Shown piece after piece: positions 19,695 to 28,623 of a DNA stretch of 39,247 nucleotides (position 1 is its first letter; every line of letters begins with the position of its first letter). Origin of the DNA: an uncultured beta proteobacterium. Lineage in GTDB: Bacteria > Pseudomonadota > Gammaproteobacteria > Burkholderiales > Burkholderiaceae_C. Position numbers and translations under genes: made by a program. A model generated the notes under the pieces. It ran no database searches, was not told where the DNA came from, and worked only from the letters and a program-made list of their open reading frames with translations. The stretch covers positions 1-39,247 of the forward strand of contig CAIRBF010000010.1 of the NCBI GenBank assembly GCA_903876715.1, written 5' to 3'.

Positions 19695-21539
19695 ATGACG
19701 GCCTTCATCGCCCAGAACTTTGTCCCGCTGATGTTCGCGGGCCTTTTCTGCTTCCTGATGACGGGCATCCCCGTCGCCTTCGGCCTCGCAGCCACCGGCC
19801 TGCTTTTCGGCTTCATCGGCATGCAGGCCGGCCTGTTTCCGGCCAACATGTTCCAGGCGCTGCCGCTGCGGGTGTTCGGCATCATGCAGAACGACACGCT
19901 ACTGGCCATCCCGTTCTTCACGTTGATGGGCATCATCCTGGAGCGCTCCCGGATGGCCGAGGACCTGCTCGAGACGGTCGGCCAGGTCTTCGGGCCCATG
20001 CGCGGCGGCTTGGCCGTGGCCGTGATCCTCGTGGGTGCCCTGCTGGCTGCCACGACGGGCGTCGTCGCCGCCGCGGTGATTTCCATGGGCCTGATCTCCC
20101 TGCCGATCATGCTGCGCTACGGCTACAACCGCAGCATAGCCACCGGCACGATCACAGCTTCGGGCACGCTCGCGCAGGCGATCCCGCCGTCCCTCGTGCT
20201 GATCGTGCTGGCAGACCAGATGGGACGGTCCGTGGGCGACATGTACGCCGGGGCCCTGGTTCCCGGCCTGCTGCTGGTCGGCCTGTACCTGCTGTTCATC
20301 ATGGTCCTGACGGTGGTGCGACCGTCCTGGGTGCCCGCTCTGCCCCCAGAGGCTCGCATCTACAGGGAACCTGACGGCAGTGGCGGCTACCGCTCACTCC
20401 TAGCCCTGTTGGCCATCTGCGCGGTGGCTGGCTATGGCTGGAGCAGGATTCACGACGGCGTGCTGGGCACCATGCTCGAACGAACGAATCCCGCTCCCGG
20501 CGACGAGGTGATCATCCTGTCGATGACCGTGGCCTCGCTGCTGGCGCTCAGCCTTGCACTCGTCAACCGCATGACCGGCATGGGGCTGCTGTCCAAGCTG
20601 GCCGAGCAGGTGACCTTCGTGCTGATCCCGCCGTTGGTGCTGATCTTCCTTGTGCTGGGCACGATCTTCCTGGGCGTGGCCACGCCGACCGAAGGCGGCG
20701 CCATGGGGGCGGTCGGCGCGCTCCTGATGGCGCTGGGCAGGCGCCGCTTGAGCTGGGCCCTGCTGAAGCAGGCCCTGGACAACACTGCGAAGCTTTCCAC
20801 TTTCGTGTTGTTCATCCTCATCGGATCGACCGTCTTCAGCTTCACCTTCAACGCAGCCGACGGACACATCTGGGTCGAGCACCTGTTCGACGACATGCCT
20901 GGCGGCGCCATGGGCTTCCTGATCGTCGTGAACCTCCTGGTCTTCGTACTGGGTTGTTTCATCGACTTCTTCGAGATCGCCTTCATCGTCATCCCGATCC
21001 TGGCGCCGGTGGCGGAGAAGATCCTGCCCGAGCTCTTCCCCCAGGGAACGCCCGTGGAAGGCATCATGATCTGGTTCGGCGTCGTCATCGCGATGAACCT
21101 GCAGACCTCCTTCCTGACACCGCCCTTCGGCTTTGCACTGTTCTACCTGCGCAGCGTCGCGCCGAAGAGCGACTACAAGGACCGCATCACCGGTGAGGTG
21201 ATCCCGGCAGTGACCACCCCGCAGATCTACAAGGGCTCGATCGCCTACATCGTGCTTCAGTTGATCATGGTCGGTGTCACCATTGCATTCCCCAGCCTGG
21301 TCATCGACGGCATCACACAGACCCAGAAGGTCGATGCCGACAAAGTGCTGCAGCAGATGCTGGAATCAGCACCCGAGGCAGAACCCTCGGCATCTGCGCC
21401 CGAAGGTGGCGCCAGTGACCCCTCCGGCAATACCGGCGACGAAAAGCCGGAGGAAAGCGCCGAATCGGAAGCGGGCGAAGACGATCCTGCCAAAGCGCTC
21501 ATGGAGGCCATGAAGAAGGATTCCGGCGGCAAGAAGTAG
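19695..21539 (+). CDS. TRAP transporter large permease subunit (DctM type, long form)
   Basis: 614-residue integral membrane transport subunit. The start MTAFIAQNFVPLMFAGLF is fixed by the stop of the small permease. Family motifs include GIPVAFGLAATGLLFG near the N-terminus, an ASGTLAQAIPPSLVLIVLAD hairpin region (about 155-175), and GVATPTEGGAMGAVGAL in the second half. Common DctM proteins are about 430 residues; this longer form, with an extra stretch in the middle and two more membrane segments, is usual for 2-oxoacid / mannitol-chloroaromatic type TRAP systems. The last 55 residues are an acidic Pro/Ser/Glu-rich tail ending in KKDSGGKK, outside the membrane domain. Confidence 0.93.
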   Translation: MTAFIAQNFVPLMFAGLFCFLMTGIPVAFGLAATGLLFGFIGMQAGLFPANMFQALPLRVFGIMQNDTLLAIPFFTLMGIILERSRMAEDLLETVGQVFGPMRGGLAVAVILVGALLAATTGVVAAAVISMGLISLPIMLRYGYNRSIATGTITASGTLAQAIPPSLVLIVLADQMGRSVGDMYAGALVPGLLLVGLYLLFIMVLTVVRPSWVPALPPEARIYREPDGSGGYRSLLALLAICAVAGYGWSRIHDGVLGTMLERTNPAPGDEVIILSMTVASLLALSLALVNRMTGMGLLSKLAEQVTFVLIPPLVLIFLVLGTIFLGVATPTEGGAMGAVGALLMALGRRRLSWALLKQALDNTAKLSTFVLFILIGSTVFSFTFNAADGHIWVEHLFDDMPGGAMGFLIVVNLLVFVLGCFIDFFEIAFIVIPILAPVAEKILPELFPQGTPVEGIMIWFGVVIAMNLQTSFLTPPFGFALFYLRSVAPKSDYKDRITGEVIPAVTTPQIYKGSIAYIVLQLIMVGVTIAFPSLVIDGITQTQKVDADKVLQQMLESAPEAEPSASAPEGGASDPSGNTGDEKPEESAESEAGEDDPAKALMEAMKKDSGGKK

Positions 21540-21577
21540 TCTCCGCCAGAGGTATCGCAGGACCGCCGCCCCTTGTG

Positions 21578-21609
21578 AAAAAAAACAAACCCCGCCTAGG
21601 CGGGGTTTG
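21578..21609. terminator. Strong bidirectional intrinsic terminator between converging TRAP genes
   Basis: Bases 21586-21609 are a perfect 24-nt palindrome (CAAACCCCGCCT and its complement), giving a stem of up to 10 bp with a CTAG loop. Eight A's at 21578-21585 become a U-tract for minus-strand transcripts, so it is a textbook terminator for the binding-protein gene. On the plus strand it is followed by CTTCTT and probably stops the permease transcript too. Confidence 0.92.
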
Positions 21610-21659
21610 CTTCTTGACGCCCAGGAAACGCGCTCCTGGGACTCATGACGCCGTCAGGC

Positions 21660-22742
21660 TCAGAGCTTGGCCGACTGCATGAAGGTGTCGAATCGCGCCT
21701 CCGTGAAGCGGAACCACAAGTTGGACTCCCGACGGAAGTTCGAGTAGTCGTCGTAGATCTTCTTGAACGCAGGGTTGGAAGCGCTGATTTCGCTGTACAG
21801 GTCCATCGCCGCCTTGTACGCCGCATCCATGACTGGCTTCTGGAAGGCGACCAGCTTCGCACCGTTGGCCACCAGCTGCTTGAGTGCCGCGGGGTTGCGC
21901 GCGTCGTACTTGGCCTGCATCTCGGTGTGGGCATAGGCCGCCGCGCACTCGATGATGGCCTTGTACTCGGCAGACAGGGTGTCATAGGCCTTCTGGTTGA
22001 CGTACAGGTCCAGTTGCGGACCACCTTCCCACCAACCAGGGTAGTGGTAGAACGGAGCCACCTTGTTCAGGCCGAGCTTCTGGTCGTCGTACGGACCGAC
22101 CCACTCCGCCGCATCGATCGTTCCCTTCTCGAGCGCCTGGTAAATCTCACCGCCCGGAATGTTCTGCGACACGCAGCCCAGCCGGCTGGTGACCTTGCCG
22201 GCGAAGCCACCGACGCGGAACTTCAGGCCCTTCAGGTCGGCGACGGTCTTGATCTGCTTGCGGTACCAACCGCCCATCTGAGCGCCCGTATTGCCCATCG
22301 GGAAGCTGATGAAGCCGTAGTTCGAGTAGAACTCGCGCATCAGCTTCAGGCCATTGCCGTCGTACTGCCAAGCCGTCATCTGGCGGCTGTTCAGGCCGAA
22401 GGGGATGGCGCAGCCCAGTGCAAAGGCATCGTTCTTGCCGAAATAGTAGTAAGGCGCCGTGTGACCCATCTCGACCGTGCCGTTCTGCACCGCGTCGACC
22501 AAGCCAGGCATCGGCACCAGTTCGCCAGCGGCATGCGTGGAGATCTCGAACTTGCCGCCGCTCAATTCCTTGACCTTCTTCGCGAAGGTGTCTGCAGCGC
22601 CGTAGATCGTGTCGAGCGCCTTGGGGAAGCCCGAGGTCAAGCGCCAGCGGATATTGGCTTGCGCATGCACCACCGCCGGGGCCGTGCCGGCAGCCAGCAC
22701 GCCGGCAATGCCGGCGCCTTGGACAAATGAACGACGTTCCAT
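21660..22742 (-). CDS. TRAP transporter periplasmic binding protein, TakP-like (2-oxoacid type)
   Basis: 360-residue periplasmic solute receptor. The N-terminus MERRSFVQGAGIAGVLAAG has a twin-arginine motif and probable cleavage after VVHA, so Tat export of a folded protein is likely. The mature part carries the TakP-type pattern: WRLTSGFPKALDTIYGAADTFA, an Arg in LKFRVGGFAGKV, and the ligand-region segment DAAEWVGPYDDQKLGLNKVA with PGWWEGGPQLDLYVN. In Rhodobacter sphaeroides TakP this group binds 2-oxoacids with Na+; the ligand here is inferred. Encoded opposite to its presumed permease genes, meeting them tail to tail. Confidence 0.92.
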   Translation of the reverse strand: MERRSFVQGAGIAGVLAAGTAPAVVHAQANIRWRLTSGFPKALDTIYGAADTFAKKVKELSGGKFEISTHAAGELVPMPGLVDAVQNGTVEMGHTAPYYYFGKNDAFALGCAIPFGLNSRQMTAWQYDGNGLKLMREFYSNYGFISFPMGNTGAQMGGWYRKQIKTVADLKGLKFRVGGFAGKVTSRLGCVSQNIPGGEIYQALEKGTIDAAEWVGPYDDQKLGLNKVAPFYHYPGWWEGGPQLDLYVNQKAYDTLSAEYKAIIECAAAYAHTEMQAKYDARNPAALKQLVANGAKLVAFQKPVMDAAYKAAMDLYSEISASNPAFKKIYDDYSNFRRESNLWFRFTEARFDTFMQSAKL

Positions 22743-22803
22743 CGAAGAACTCCTGAGGTTGAGGGACGAGCTTTTCCAGCCCGCATTAAATGCAAGCCCG
22801 TGG

Positions 22804-22809
22804 ATTCTA
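22804..22809 (-). promoter_or_regulatory. Candidate -10 element for the TRAP binding-protein gene
   Basis: Minus strand reads GCTCCTAGAATCCACG, 61 nt before the start, in the gap after ubiD. No clear -35. Gives the binding-protein gene its own transcription start, separate from ubiD. Confidence 0.35.
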
Positions 22810-22865
22810 GGAGCCCCAAAGCGGCACCCCTCACGGGTTTCCCCGTGTCCGAGCAGGGGGATCGT

Positions 22866-24425
22866 CTAGGACGAACGGTCGAGCACCGCGCGCAGAACCG
22901 GCTCCATGCGCTGCGTCACTTCGCGGTCCATCGTGATCGCGCGCCCCCACTCCCGGGTCGTCTCGCCGGGCCATTTGTTCGTCGCGTCCAATCCCATCTT
23001 GCCCCCCAGTCCGCTGACGGGCGAGGCGAAATCCAGGTAATCGATCGGCGTGGAATCCACCAGGGTGGTGTCGCGCACCGGGTCCATCCGCGTCGTGATC
23101 GCCCAGACGACCTCCTTCCAGTCGCGCACGTTCACGTCATCGTCGACGACGACGATGAACTTCGTGTACATGAACTGACGCAGGAAACTCCACAGACCGA
23201 ACATGACGCGCTTGGCATGACCCGGGTAGGCCTTGCGGATGGAGATCACCGCAAGCCGGTAGCTGCAACCCTCGGGCGGCAAGTGGAAATCAGCGATCTC
23301 GGGAAACTGTTTCTGCAAGATGGGAACGAAAACCTCGTTCAAGGCCTCGCCCAGCACGGCCGGCTCGTCGGGTGGCTTGCCGGTGTAGGTGCTGTGATAG
23401 ACGGCGTCGCGGCGCATCGTCAGGCGGCTGAGTTCGAACACCGGGAACCAATCCTGCTCGTTGTAGTAACCGGTATGGTCGCCAAAAGGCCCCTCCAGCG
23501 CGTGCAGGTGACCGCCCTGCTCGCGCAGGGGCACCCCCGCGGCGCTCTCGCCCCGAAAGCCTGGCGGTGCCACGGGAACATGGCCCTCAAGCACGACCTC
23601 GGCACTGGCCGGCACCTGCAGTGGCCAGCCGGGCTCGCCCACGGCGCAGTCCACCACCTCGGTGCGCCCACCGCGCAGCAAGCCGGCGAACTGGTACTCA
23701 GACAAGGTGTCAGGCACCGGCGTGACGGCGCCGAGGATCGTGGCGGGGTCCGCCCCCAGGGCGACTGCGATCGGGAAGGCCTGCCCGGGATTGGCGCGTG
23801 CGAACTCGCGGAAATCCAATGCGCCGCCGCGGTGCGCGAGCCAGCGCATGATCACCTGGCGCGGACCGATCACCTGCTGGCGGTAGATACCGAGGTTTTG
23901 GCGCCTGCGCGGCTGCGCCACGCTCTGCGGACCGCGCGTGACGACCAGACCCCAGGTGATCAATGGGCCGGCATCACCAGGCCAGCAGGTCTGCACCGGC
24001 AGCCGGGCGAGATCGATGTCGGCGCCCTCGACCACCACCTCCTGGCAAGGCGCGCGGCGTACCGTCGACGGCTTCATGTCCCACACCGCCTTCGCCATCT
24101 GCAGCAGCTTGCCGGCATCCTTCAGCCCGCGCACCGGCTCGGGCTCCTTGAGCGCGGCCAGCAGACGGCCCACGTCCCGCAGGTCCTCGGCGGAATCCGC
24201 GCCCATGCCCAGCGCGACTCGCCGAGTCGTGCCGAACAGGTTCAGCAGACAAGGCATCGCGTGGCCGGCCGGTCGCTCGACCAGCAGGGCCGGCCCACCC
24301 GCACGCAGCACGGCGTCTGCAAGCGCTGTCATCTCCAAGCGCGCAGAGACGGGTTCGCTCACACGCCGCAGTTCGCCGCGGGCTTCGAGCTGAGCCATGA
24401 AATCACGTAAGTCTCTATATTTCAC
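22866..24425 (-). CDS. ubiD: 4-hydroxy-3-polyprenylbenzoate decarboxylase
   Basis: prFMN-dependent decarboxylase of ubiquinone synthesis; it needs the prenyltransferase UbiX for its cofactor (not in the window). 519 residues versus 497 in E. coli. The start [22 protein letters not shown] (GTG codon) matches the family. Conserved blocks include [33 protein letters not shown] and, about two-thirds along, [21 protein letters not shown]. Homologous UbiD-fold decarboxylases act on other aromatic acids, but the whole-length match points to the UbiD branch. Divergent from the lytic transglycosylase gene. Confidence 0.95.
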   Translation of the reverse strand: MKYRDLRDFMAQLEARGELRRVSEPVSARLEMTALADAVLRAGGPALLVERPAGHAMPCLLNLFGTTRRVALGMGADSAEDLRDVGRLLAALKEPEPVRGLKDAGKLLQMAKAVWDMKPSTVRRAPCQEVVVEGADIDLARLPVQTCWPGDAGPLITWGLVVTRGPQSVAQPRRRQNLGIYRQQVIGPRQVIMRWLAHRGGALDFREFARANPGQAFPIAVALGADPATILGAVTPVPDTLSEYQFAGLLRGGRTEVVDCAVGEPGWPLQVPASAEVVLEGHVPVAPPGFRGESAAGVPLREQGGHLHALEGPFGDHTGYYNEQDWFPVFELSRLTMRRDAVYHSTYTGKPPDEPAVLGEALNEVFVPILQKQFPEIADFHLPPEGCSYRLAVISIRKAYPGHAKRVMFGLWSFLRQFMYTKFIVVVDDDVNVRDWKEVVWAITTRMDPVRDTTLVDSTPIDYLDFASPVSGLGGKMGLDATNKWPGETTREWGRAITMDREVTQRMEPVLRAVLDRSS

Positions 24426-24459
24426 AGCTGCGGTCGATCAGGAGACGATGGAGGCTGGC

Positions 24460-24488
24460 TTGACGAGCCGGAGTGCGGTTCCTAGAAT
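24460..24488 (+). promoter_or_regulatory. Sigma-70 promoter upstream of the lytic transglycosylase gene
   Basis: TTGACG (24460-24465), a 17-bp spacer, then TAGAAT (24483-24488) in the context CCTAGAATCC. This is the best promoter match in the window. Transcription would start near 24495, leaving an untranslated leader of about 175 nt before the gene at 24673. Confidence 0.62.
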
Positions 24489-24672
24489 CCGCCTCCCGCC
24501 AGCCGAACGCCAGGGTTTTCCCTGATCCTCTTCAATCCAGGGCCATTGAGGCGCCGACATGATCTGAGGCGAGGCTGCGGGAGATGCGCCCGTCGCCGGA
24601 TTATCCCCCGCACACCTGCAGTCAGCGTAGCGAGGGGCCCGGCGTCAGGGCTTGTGCGTCAAGTGGAGGCCC

Positions 24673-25488
24673 ATGAACACTCTCCGATGGCGGAACCGAT
24701 CGCATGCCGCGCTGCGCGCGGCGGGCATCTTCACGCGTGATGTGGCACATGGACTGCTGGAGATCAGCCACAACTCGCTTGCGGCCATTGGCCTTGCGGT
24801 GATTGCTGCAACGATCTTCGTCGGCGGCAACCCCGCCGTCCTGGCGCAAGCTGAGGGGGCGGCCCTGGGGTGGTTGAAGATGCGCCAGGAAGCCCGTGCC
24901 GATGCGGAGGGCAACTTTCTGGCGTCCATGGCGGAGCCGCAGGCGGTGGCCCGCGCCACGGCGATCGACCCCTCGCAACTGACACGTCAACAGGCTGCGG
25001 TGGCGCAGTGGATCTCCAAGCGGTACAGAGTGGCCAAGGAGCCTGTGGGACGTCTCGTCCTTGAGGCATGGTCCGTCGGCCAGCGAGCGGGGCTCGCGCC
25101 GACACTCATCCTGGCCATCATGGGTGTGGAGTCGAGCTTCAATCCCTTTGCCCAGAGTTCGGCGGGCGCACAGGGCCTGATGCAGGTGCTCACACGGGTC
25201 CATGACGACAAGTATTCGCCGTTCGGCGGCCTGCATTCCGCCTTCGACCCGGTCACCAACCTTCGCGTGGGTGTGCAGGTGCTCAAGGATTGCATCCAGC
25301 GCGCCGGCAGCCTGGAGGATGGGCTACGCTATTACGTGGGTGCCAGCCAGTTGCCCGACGACGGTGGCTACACGGCCCGGGTTCTCGCTGAGCACGAGTT
25401 GCTCGAGCGTGTCGCCCAGGGCGAACACGTATCGTCCAGCATGCCAGCCGTACCGGGTGAGCGCGTGGCCCTCACCGGCCAGCGCTGA
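24673..25488 (+). CDS. Membrane-anchored lytic transglycosylase (SLT domain)
   Basis: 271-residue peptidoglycan-cleaving enzyme. A hydrophobic stretch at about 36-53 (LAAIGLAVIAATIFVGGN) after a basic start suggests a signal anchor. The SLT domain spans about 110-240: ILAIMGVESSFNPFAQSSAGAQ has the catalytic Glu in ESSFNP, followed by GLMQVLT and the FDPVTNLRVGVQVLKDCI and LRYYVG segments of the fold. The start uses GGAGG 4 nt upstream of ATG 24673; an upstream GTG is less likely. No partner gene is adjacent. Confidence 0.9.
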   Translation: MNTLRWRNRSHAALRAAGIFTRDVAHGLLEISHNSLAAIGLAVIAATIFVGGNPAVLAQAEGAALGWLKMRQEARADAEGNFLASMAEPQAVARATAIDPSQLTRQQAAVAQWISKRYRVAKEPVGRLVLEAWSVGQRAGLAPTLILAIMGVESSFNPFAQSSAGAQGLMQVLTRVHDDKYSPFGGLHSAFDPVTNLRVGVQVLKDCIQRAGSLEDGLRYYVGASQLPDDGGYTARVLAEHELLERVAQGEHVSSSMPAVPGERVALTGQR

Positions 25489-25606
25489 CCCGGCATACCA
25501 GTCCAGCGAGGTCGGGTTTGCGGCAAGGCAGTGCGCCACGGGCATCATCTTGGCATCGCCCGCACGCCATCGTGCCCTCAAACTCCAATCAATCCGCAAC
25601 TGAACC

Positions 25607-26857
25607 ATGTTCGATCGCCAGCAGCACACCATCGCCCACACTGACCCCGAGGTCTGGGCTGCCATCGAAGCCGAGAACCGACGTCAGGAAGAGCACATCG
25701 AGCTGATCGCCTCGGAGAACTACACCTCGCCGGCGGTCATGGCCGCCCAGGGCAGCCAGCTGACCAACAAGTACGCCGAGGGCTACCCTGGCAAGCGCTA
25801 CTACGGCGGCTGCGAACACGTCGACGTCGTCGAGCAGCTCGCGATCGACCGGCTCAAGCGTCTGTTCGGCGCAAACCACGCGAACGTACAGCCCAACTCC
25901 GGCTCGCAAGCCAACCAGGCCGTCTTCTTCGGTCTGCTGCAGCCCGGCGACACCATCATGGGCATGAGCCTGTCTGAAGGCGGGCACCTGACGCACGGCA
26001 TGCCGTTGAACATGAGCGGCAAGTGGTTCAAGGTGGTGAGCTACGGGCTCGACGCGAACGAGGCCATCGACTACGACGCGATGGAGCGACTCGCGCACGA
26101 GCACCGGCCCAAGCTCATCATCGCCGGCGCCTCTGCGTACAGCCTGCGCATCGACTTCGAACGCTTTGCGCGCGTGGCTCGCGACGTTGGCGCTTGGTTC
26201 CTGGTGGACATGGCGCATTACGCAGGCTTGATTGCCGCTGGCGTCTATCCCAACCCCGTGCCCCACGCCGATGTCGTTACCTCGACCACGCACAAGAGCT
26301 TGCGCGGGCCGCGCGGCGGCATCATCCTCGCCAACGACGACGACGTCGCCAAGAAGGTCAACAGCGCCATCTTCCCCGGCATCCAGGGCGGGCCGCTGAT
26401 GCACGTGATCGCCGGCAAGGCGGTGGCCTTCCACGAAGCCTTGACGCCCGAGTTCAGGGCCTACCAGCAGCAGGTGCTCGCCAATGCCCGTGTGCTGGCG
26501 CAGACGCTGATCGAGCGTGGCCTGCGCATCGTCTCGGGTCGCACCGAGAGCCACGTGATGCTGGTGGACCTGCGGCCCAAGGGCCTGACCGGCAAGGAGG
26601 CCGAGGCAGTCCTCGGCCGCGCGCACATCACCTGCAACAAGAACGGCATCCCGAACGACCCGCAAAAGCCCATGGTCACCAGCGGCATCCGCCTGGGCAG
26701 CCCTGCGATGACCACGCGCGGCTTCAAGGAGGAGCAGGCACGCCGCACCGGGAACCTGATCGCTGACGTACTGGACCGGCCGCACGACGAGGTCGCCCTG
26801 GCCGCCGTGCGCGTGAAGGTGTCCGAGCTGACCCGGGAATTCCCGGTCTACGGCTGA
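25607..26857 (+). CDS. glyA: Serine hydroxymethyltransferase
   Basis: Interconverts serine and glycine with tetrahydrofolate, the main source of one-carbon units. 416 residues (E. coli 417). The family signatures are [38 protein letters not shown] and, with the PLP Lys, [30 protein letters not shown] is near the C-terminus. The 118-bp gap upstream shows no glycine riboswitch that I can recognise. nrdR starts 12 nt after the stop, the widespread glyA-nrdR pair. Confidence 0.97.
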   Translation: MFDRQQHTIAHTDPEVWAAIEAENRRQEEHIELIASENYTSPAVMAAQGSQLTNKYAEGYPGKRYYGGCEHVDVVEQLAIDRLKRLFGANHANVQPNSGSQANQAVFFGLLQPGDTIMGMSLSEGGHLTHGMPLNMSGKWFKVVSYGLDANEAIDYDAMERLAHEHRPKLIIAGASAYSLRIDFERFARVARDVGAWFLVDMAHYAGLIAAGVYPNPVPHADVVTSTTHKSLRGPRGGIILANDDDVAKKVNSAIFPGIQGGPLMHVIAGKAVAFHEALTPEFRAYQQQVLANARVLAQTLIERGLRIVSGRTESHVMLVDLRPKGLTGKEAEAVLGRAHITCNKNGIPNDPQKPMVTSGIRLGSPAMTTRGFKEEQARRTGNLIADVLDRPHDEVALAAVRVKVSELTREFPVYG

Positions 26858-26869
26858 GCCCGCCGGGCC

Positions 26870-27310
26870 ATGCGCTGCCCCTTCTGCGCCCACGCCGAGA
26901 CCCAGGTCACCGAGACCCGGGATTCCGACGAGGGCTTCACGCGCCGGCGGCGGCGCTGCCTGCAGTGCGACCGCCGCTTCACTACCTACGAGCGCCCGGA
27001 AATTGCACTGCCGGCGGTTGTCAAGCGCGACGGTGGCCGCGCCGAATTCGATCCTGCCAAGCTGCGGACTTCGATGATGCTGGCGCTGCGCAAGCGTCCT
27101 GTGTCTGTCGAGCAGGTGGACGCCGCGCTCGAGCTCATCCAGGAACATCTTCTTGCGGACGGCGCGCGCGAGGTCCCGAGTTCCCGCCTGGGCGAGCTCG
27201 TACTCGGGGAATTGAAGAAGATCGACAAGGTCGCCTACGTGCGCTTTGCCAGCGTCTACCGCAGCTTCGAGAACGTCGATGAGTTCCGCAAGCTGATACG
27301 CGACATCTGA
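26870..27310 (+). CDS. nrdR: Transcriptional repressor NrdR
   Basis: Zinc-ribbon / ATP-cone repressor of ribonucleotide reductase genes. 146 residues. The zinc ribbon uses C3, C6 (MRCPFC) and C30, C33 (CLQC). The ATP-cone spans about 47-137, from [29 protein letters not shown] to [17 protein letters not shown]. In many proteobacteria ribD follows immediately; here six pilin genes intervene. Confidence 0.97.
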   Translation: MRCPFCAHAETQVTETRDSDEGFTRRRRRCLQCDRRFTTYERPEIALPAVVKRDGGRAEFDPAKLRTSMMLALRKRPVSVEQVDAALELIQEHLLADGAREVPSSRLGELVLGELKKIDKVAYVRFASVYRSFENVDEFRKLIRDI

Positions 27311-27319
27311 GTTTGCCCA

Positions 27320-27455
27320 CCGGCCGGACGTGGCACGTCCTGGTTCGGGCCGTCGAACCCCGTATCCCCCATTCGGGGGACCCGTTTGCGGGATGCGCAT
27401 CGGCGCGTGATTTCGAAGAATGGCCTGCATCGGGGCTCATGCCCCACCGGGGAGA
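27320..27455 (+). promoter_or_regulatory. Densely palindromic leader before the minor-pilin operon
   Basis: Six near-contiguous inverted repeats fill 27320-27401: CCGGCCGG, GGACGTG-G-CACGTCC, GGTTCG-N6-CGAACC, TCCCCC-ATTC-GGGGGA, CCCG-TTTG-CGGG and GATGCGCATC. Just before fimT, GGGGC-TCAT-GCCCC (27432-27445) competes with CCCC-ACC-GGGG (27442-27452) for the same C's; the second would cover the GGGGAGA ribosome binding site. No known riboswitch consensus fits by eye. The repeats are seen; regulation is inferred. Confidence 0.4.
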
Positions 27456-27460
27456 CCCAG

Positions 27461-28054
27461 ATGCAGCAAGCAGCCTGCCACCGCGGCGGACGTCTCGGCT
27501 TCGATCGCAGAGCCGGCTCGGAGCGCGGCGCTTCCAGCCGTGGCGTCTCCCTCATCGAGTGCGTGGCCGTCCTGGCCGTGCTGTCGGTCCTGGCGGGCCT
27601 GGCGCTGCCATCCGTCACTGACCACCTGGCCAAGCGCCGGCTCGAAGGACGTGCCGCGGAGCTGTCGAACGACCTGCAATACCTGCGCAGCGAAGCGGTG
27701 TCGCGCAACGAAGCCATGCGCATCAGCTTCGGCGGCGACGAGGGGGGGTCCTGCTACGTACTGCACCACGCCGCCGCTGAAGGCTGCGGCTGCGCCAGCG
27801 ACGGCAGTGCCCGCTGCGAGAGCCCCGCACAGCCGCCCCTGCGCAGTGTCGGCATACCCGCGGCAGAAGGGGTGACGCTGGTCAGCAACGTCCGCTCGAT
27901 CCTGGTCGACCCCCGCCTGGGCACGAGCACGCCAGGCGGCACCCTGCGCCTGAGAGACCGCTCAGGCCGGGAGATCAGGCACGTGGTCAACATCATGGCC
28001 CGGGTGCGTAGCTGCACACCCTCCGGCCACCTGCCCGGTTGGCGCCCTTGCTGA
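27461..28054 (+). CDS. Type IV minor pilin, FimT/GspH family
   Basis: 197-residue prepilin. The leader is 28 residues ending in RG, followed by VSLIECVAVLAVLSVLAGLALP, with the conserved Glu at +5 of the mature protein (residue 33) and a long hydrophobic helix. The leader is unusually long for the family. SNDLQYLRSEAVSRNEAM is typical of the GspH/FimT domain. A paired-cysteine pattern (CYVLHHAAAEGCGCASDG) suggests disulfides. Start is the ATG after GGGGAGA; a TTG at 27386 would lengthen the leader even more. First gene of the operon. Confidence 0.88.
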   Translation: MQQAACHRGGRLGFDRRAGSERGASSRGVSLIECVAVLAVLSVLAGLALPSVTDHLAKRRLEGRAAELSNDLQYLRSEAVSRNEAMRISFGGDEGGSCYVLHHAAAEGCGCASDGSARCESPAQPPLRSVGIPAAEGVTLVSNVRSILVDPRLGTSTPGGTLRLRDRSGREIRHVVNIMARVRSCTPSGHLPGWRPC

Positions 28055-28098
28055 AAACGATCGCGTAACTGGACTCGCCGGCAGCAGACAATGCGCAT

Positions 28099-28608
28099 AT
28101 GTATTCGCGACGCAAGCTGCAACGGCATCGGCCGCCGCCGCGAGGGCTGACCCTGGTCGAACTGATGGTGGCCGTCGCGATCGCGGGCGTCTTGGCCGCC
28201 ATCGCGGTTCCGGCCTACCTCGACAGCATGCGCCGCGCACGCCGCGCCGATGCGATCACCGCCTTGCAGCATGCCATGCTGCTGCAGGAGCGCTACCGCG
28301 CCAACAGTCCCCAGTACGCGACACACCTGATCGTCAGCGGAACAGCCCTCACGGGCGTAGGCACCGCCGACGCGGCCGGGGCGGCGACCAGCTACGACGT
28401 CGCCGCAGGCACGTACTCAGTCAGCCTGTCTGGCATCTCAGCCACCGGCTACGCGCTCCAGGCCCAAGCCAAGGGCACACAGTCGGCTGACAGCCCCTGT
28501 CAGGTGCTGCAGTTGCGCATCGACGGCGGTCAGGTGGTGCAAGCCTCGGGCCGCACTTCGGCGCTGGACAACGACGCCACAGCCAACCGCGCCTGTTGGG
28601 GTACTTGA
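28099..28608 (+). CDS. Type IV pilin-like protein, PilE family
   Basis: 169-residue prepilin. The 16-residue basic leader ends in PRG, then LTLVELMVAVAIAGVLAAIAVPAY, the class IVa signature with Glu+5 (residue 21). The C-terminal region contains two cysteines, CQVLQLRIDG and ACWGT, for the D-loop disulfide seen in pilins. Size and context fit the minor pilin PilE of the fimT-pilVWX clusters rather than the major pilin PilA. There is a 44-bp gap after fimT and no strong ribosome binding site. Confidence 0.88.
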   Translation: MYSRRKLQRHRPPPRGLTLVELMVAVAIAGVLAAIAVPAYLDSMRRARRADAITALQHAMLLQERYRANSPQYATHLIVSGTALTGVGTADAAGAATSYDVAAGTYSVSLSGISATGYALQAQAKGTQSADSPCQVLQLRIDGGQVVQASGRTSALDNDATANRACWGT

Positions 28609-28623
28609 GTTGCGGCCCGCGGG

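Noticed and set aside
22832..22847. Terminator after ubiD (CACGGG-loop-CCCGTG)
   Set aside because: Stable 6-bp hairpin, but no U-tract on the minus strand; at best an RNA stabiliser.
25489..25606. Glycine riboswitch before glyA
   Set aside because: Only 118 bp, and no conserved glycine-aptamer core is visible.
27331..27347. Sigma-54 promoter (TGGCACG) before fimT
   Set aside because: A perfect -24 element, but the -12 GC at the required spacing is absent (TT found).
27341..27360. tRNA T-arm-like GGTTCG...CGAACC
   Set aside because: No acceptor stem, D-arm or anticodon arm can be built around it; treated as part of the palindromic leader.
25589..27430. 613-codon minus-strand frame opposite glyA and nrdR
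   Set aside because: Antisense of two well-conserved genes; composition is that of a GC-driven shadow.
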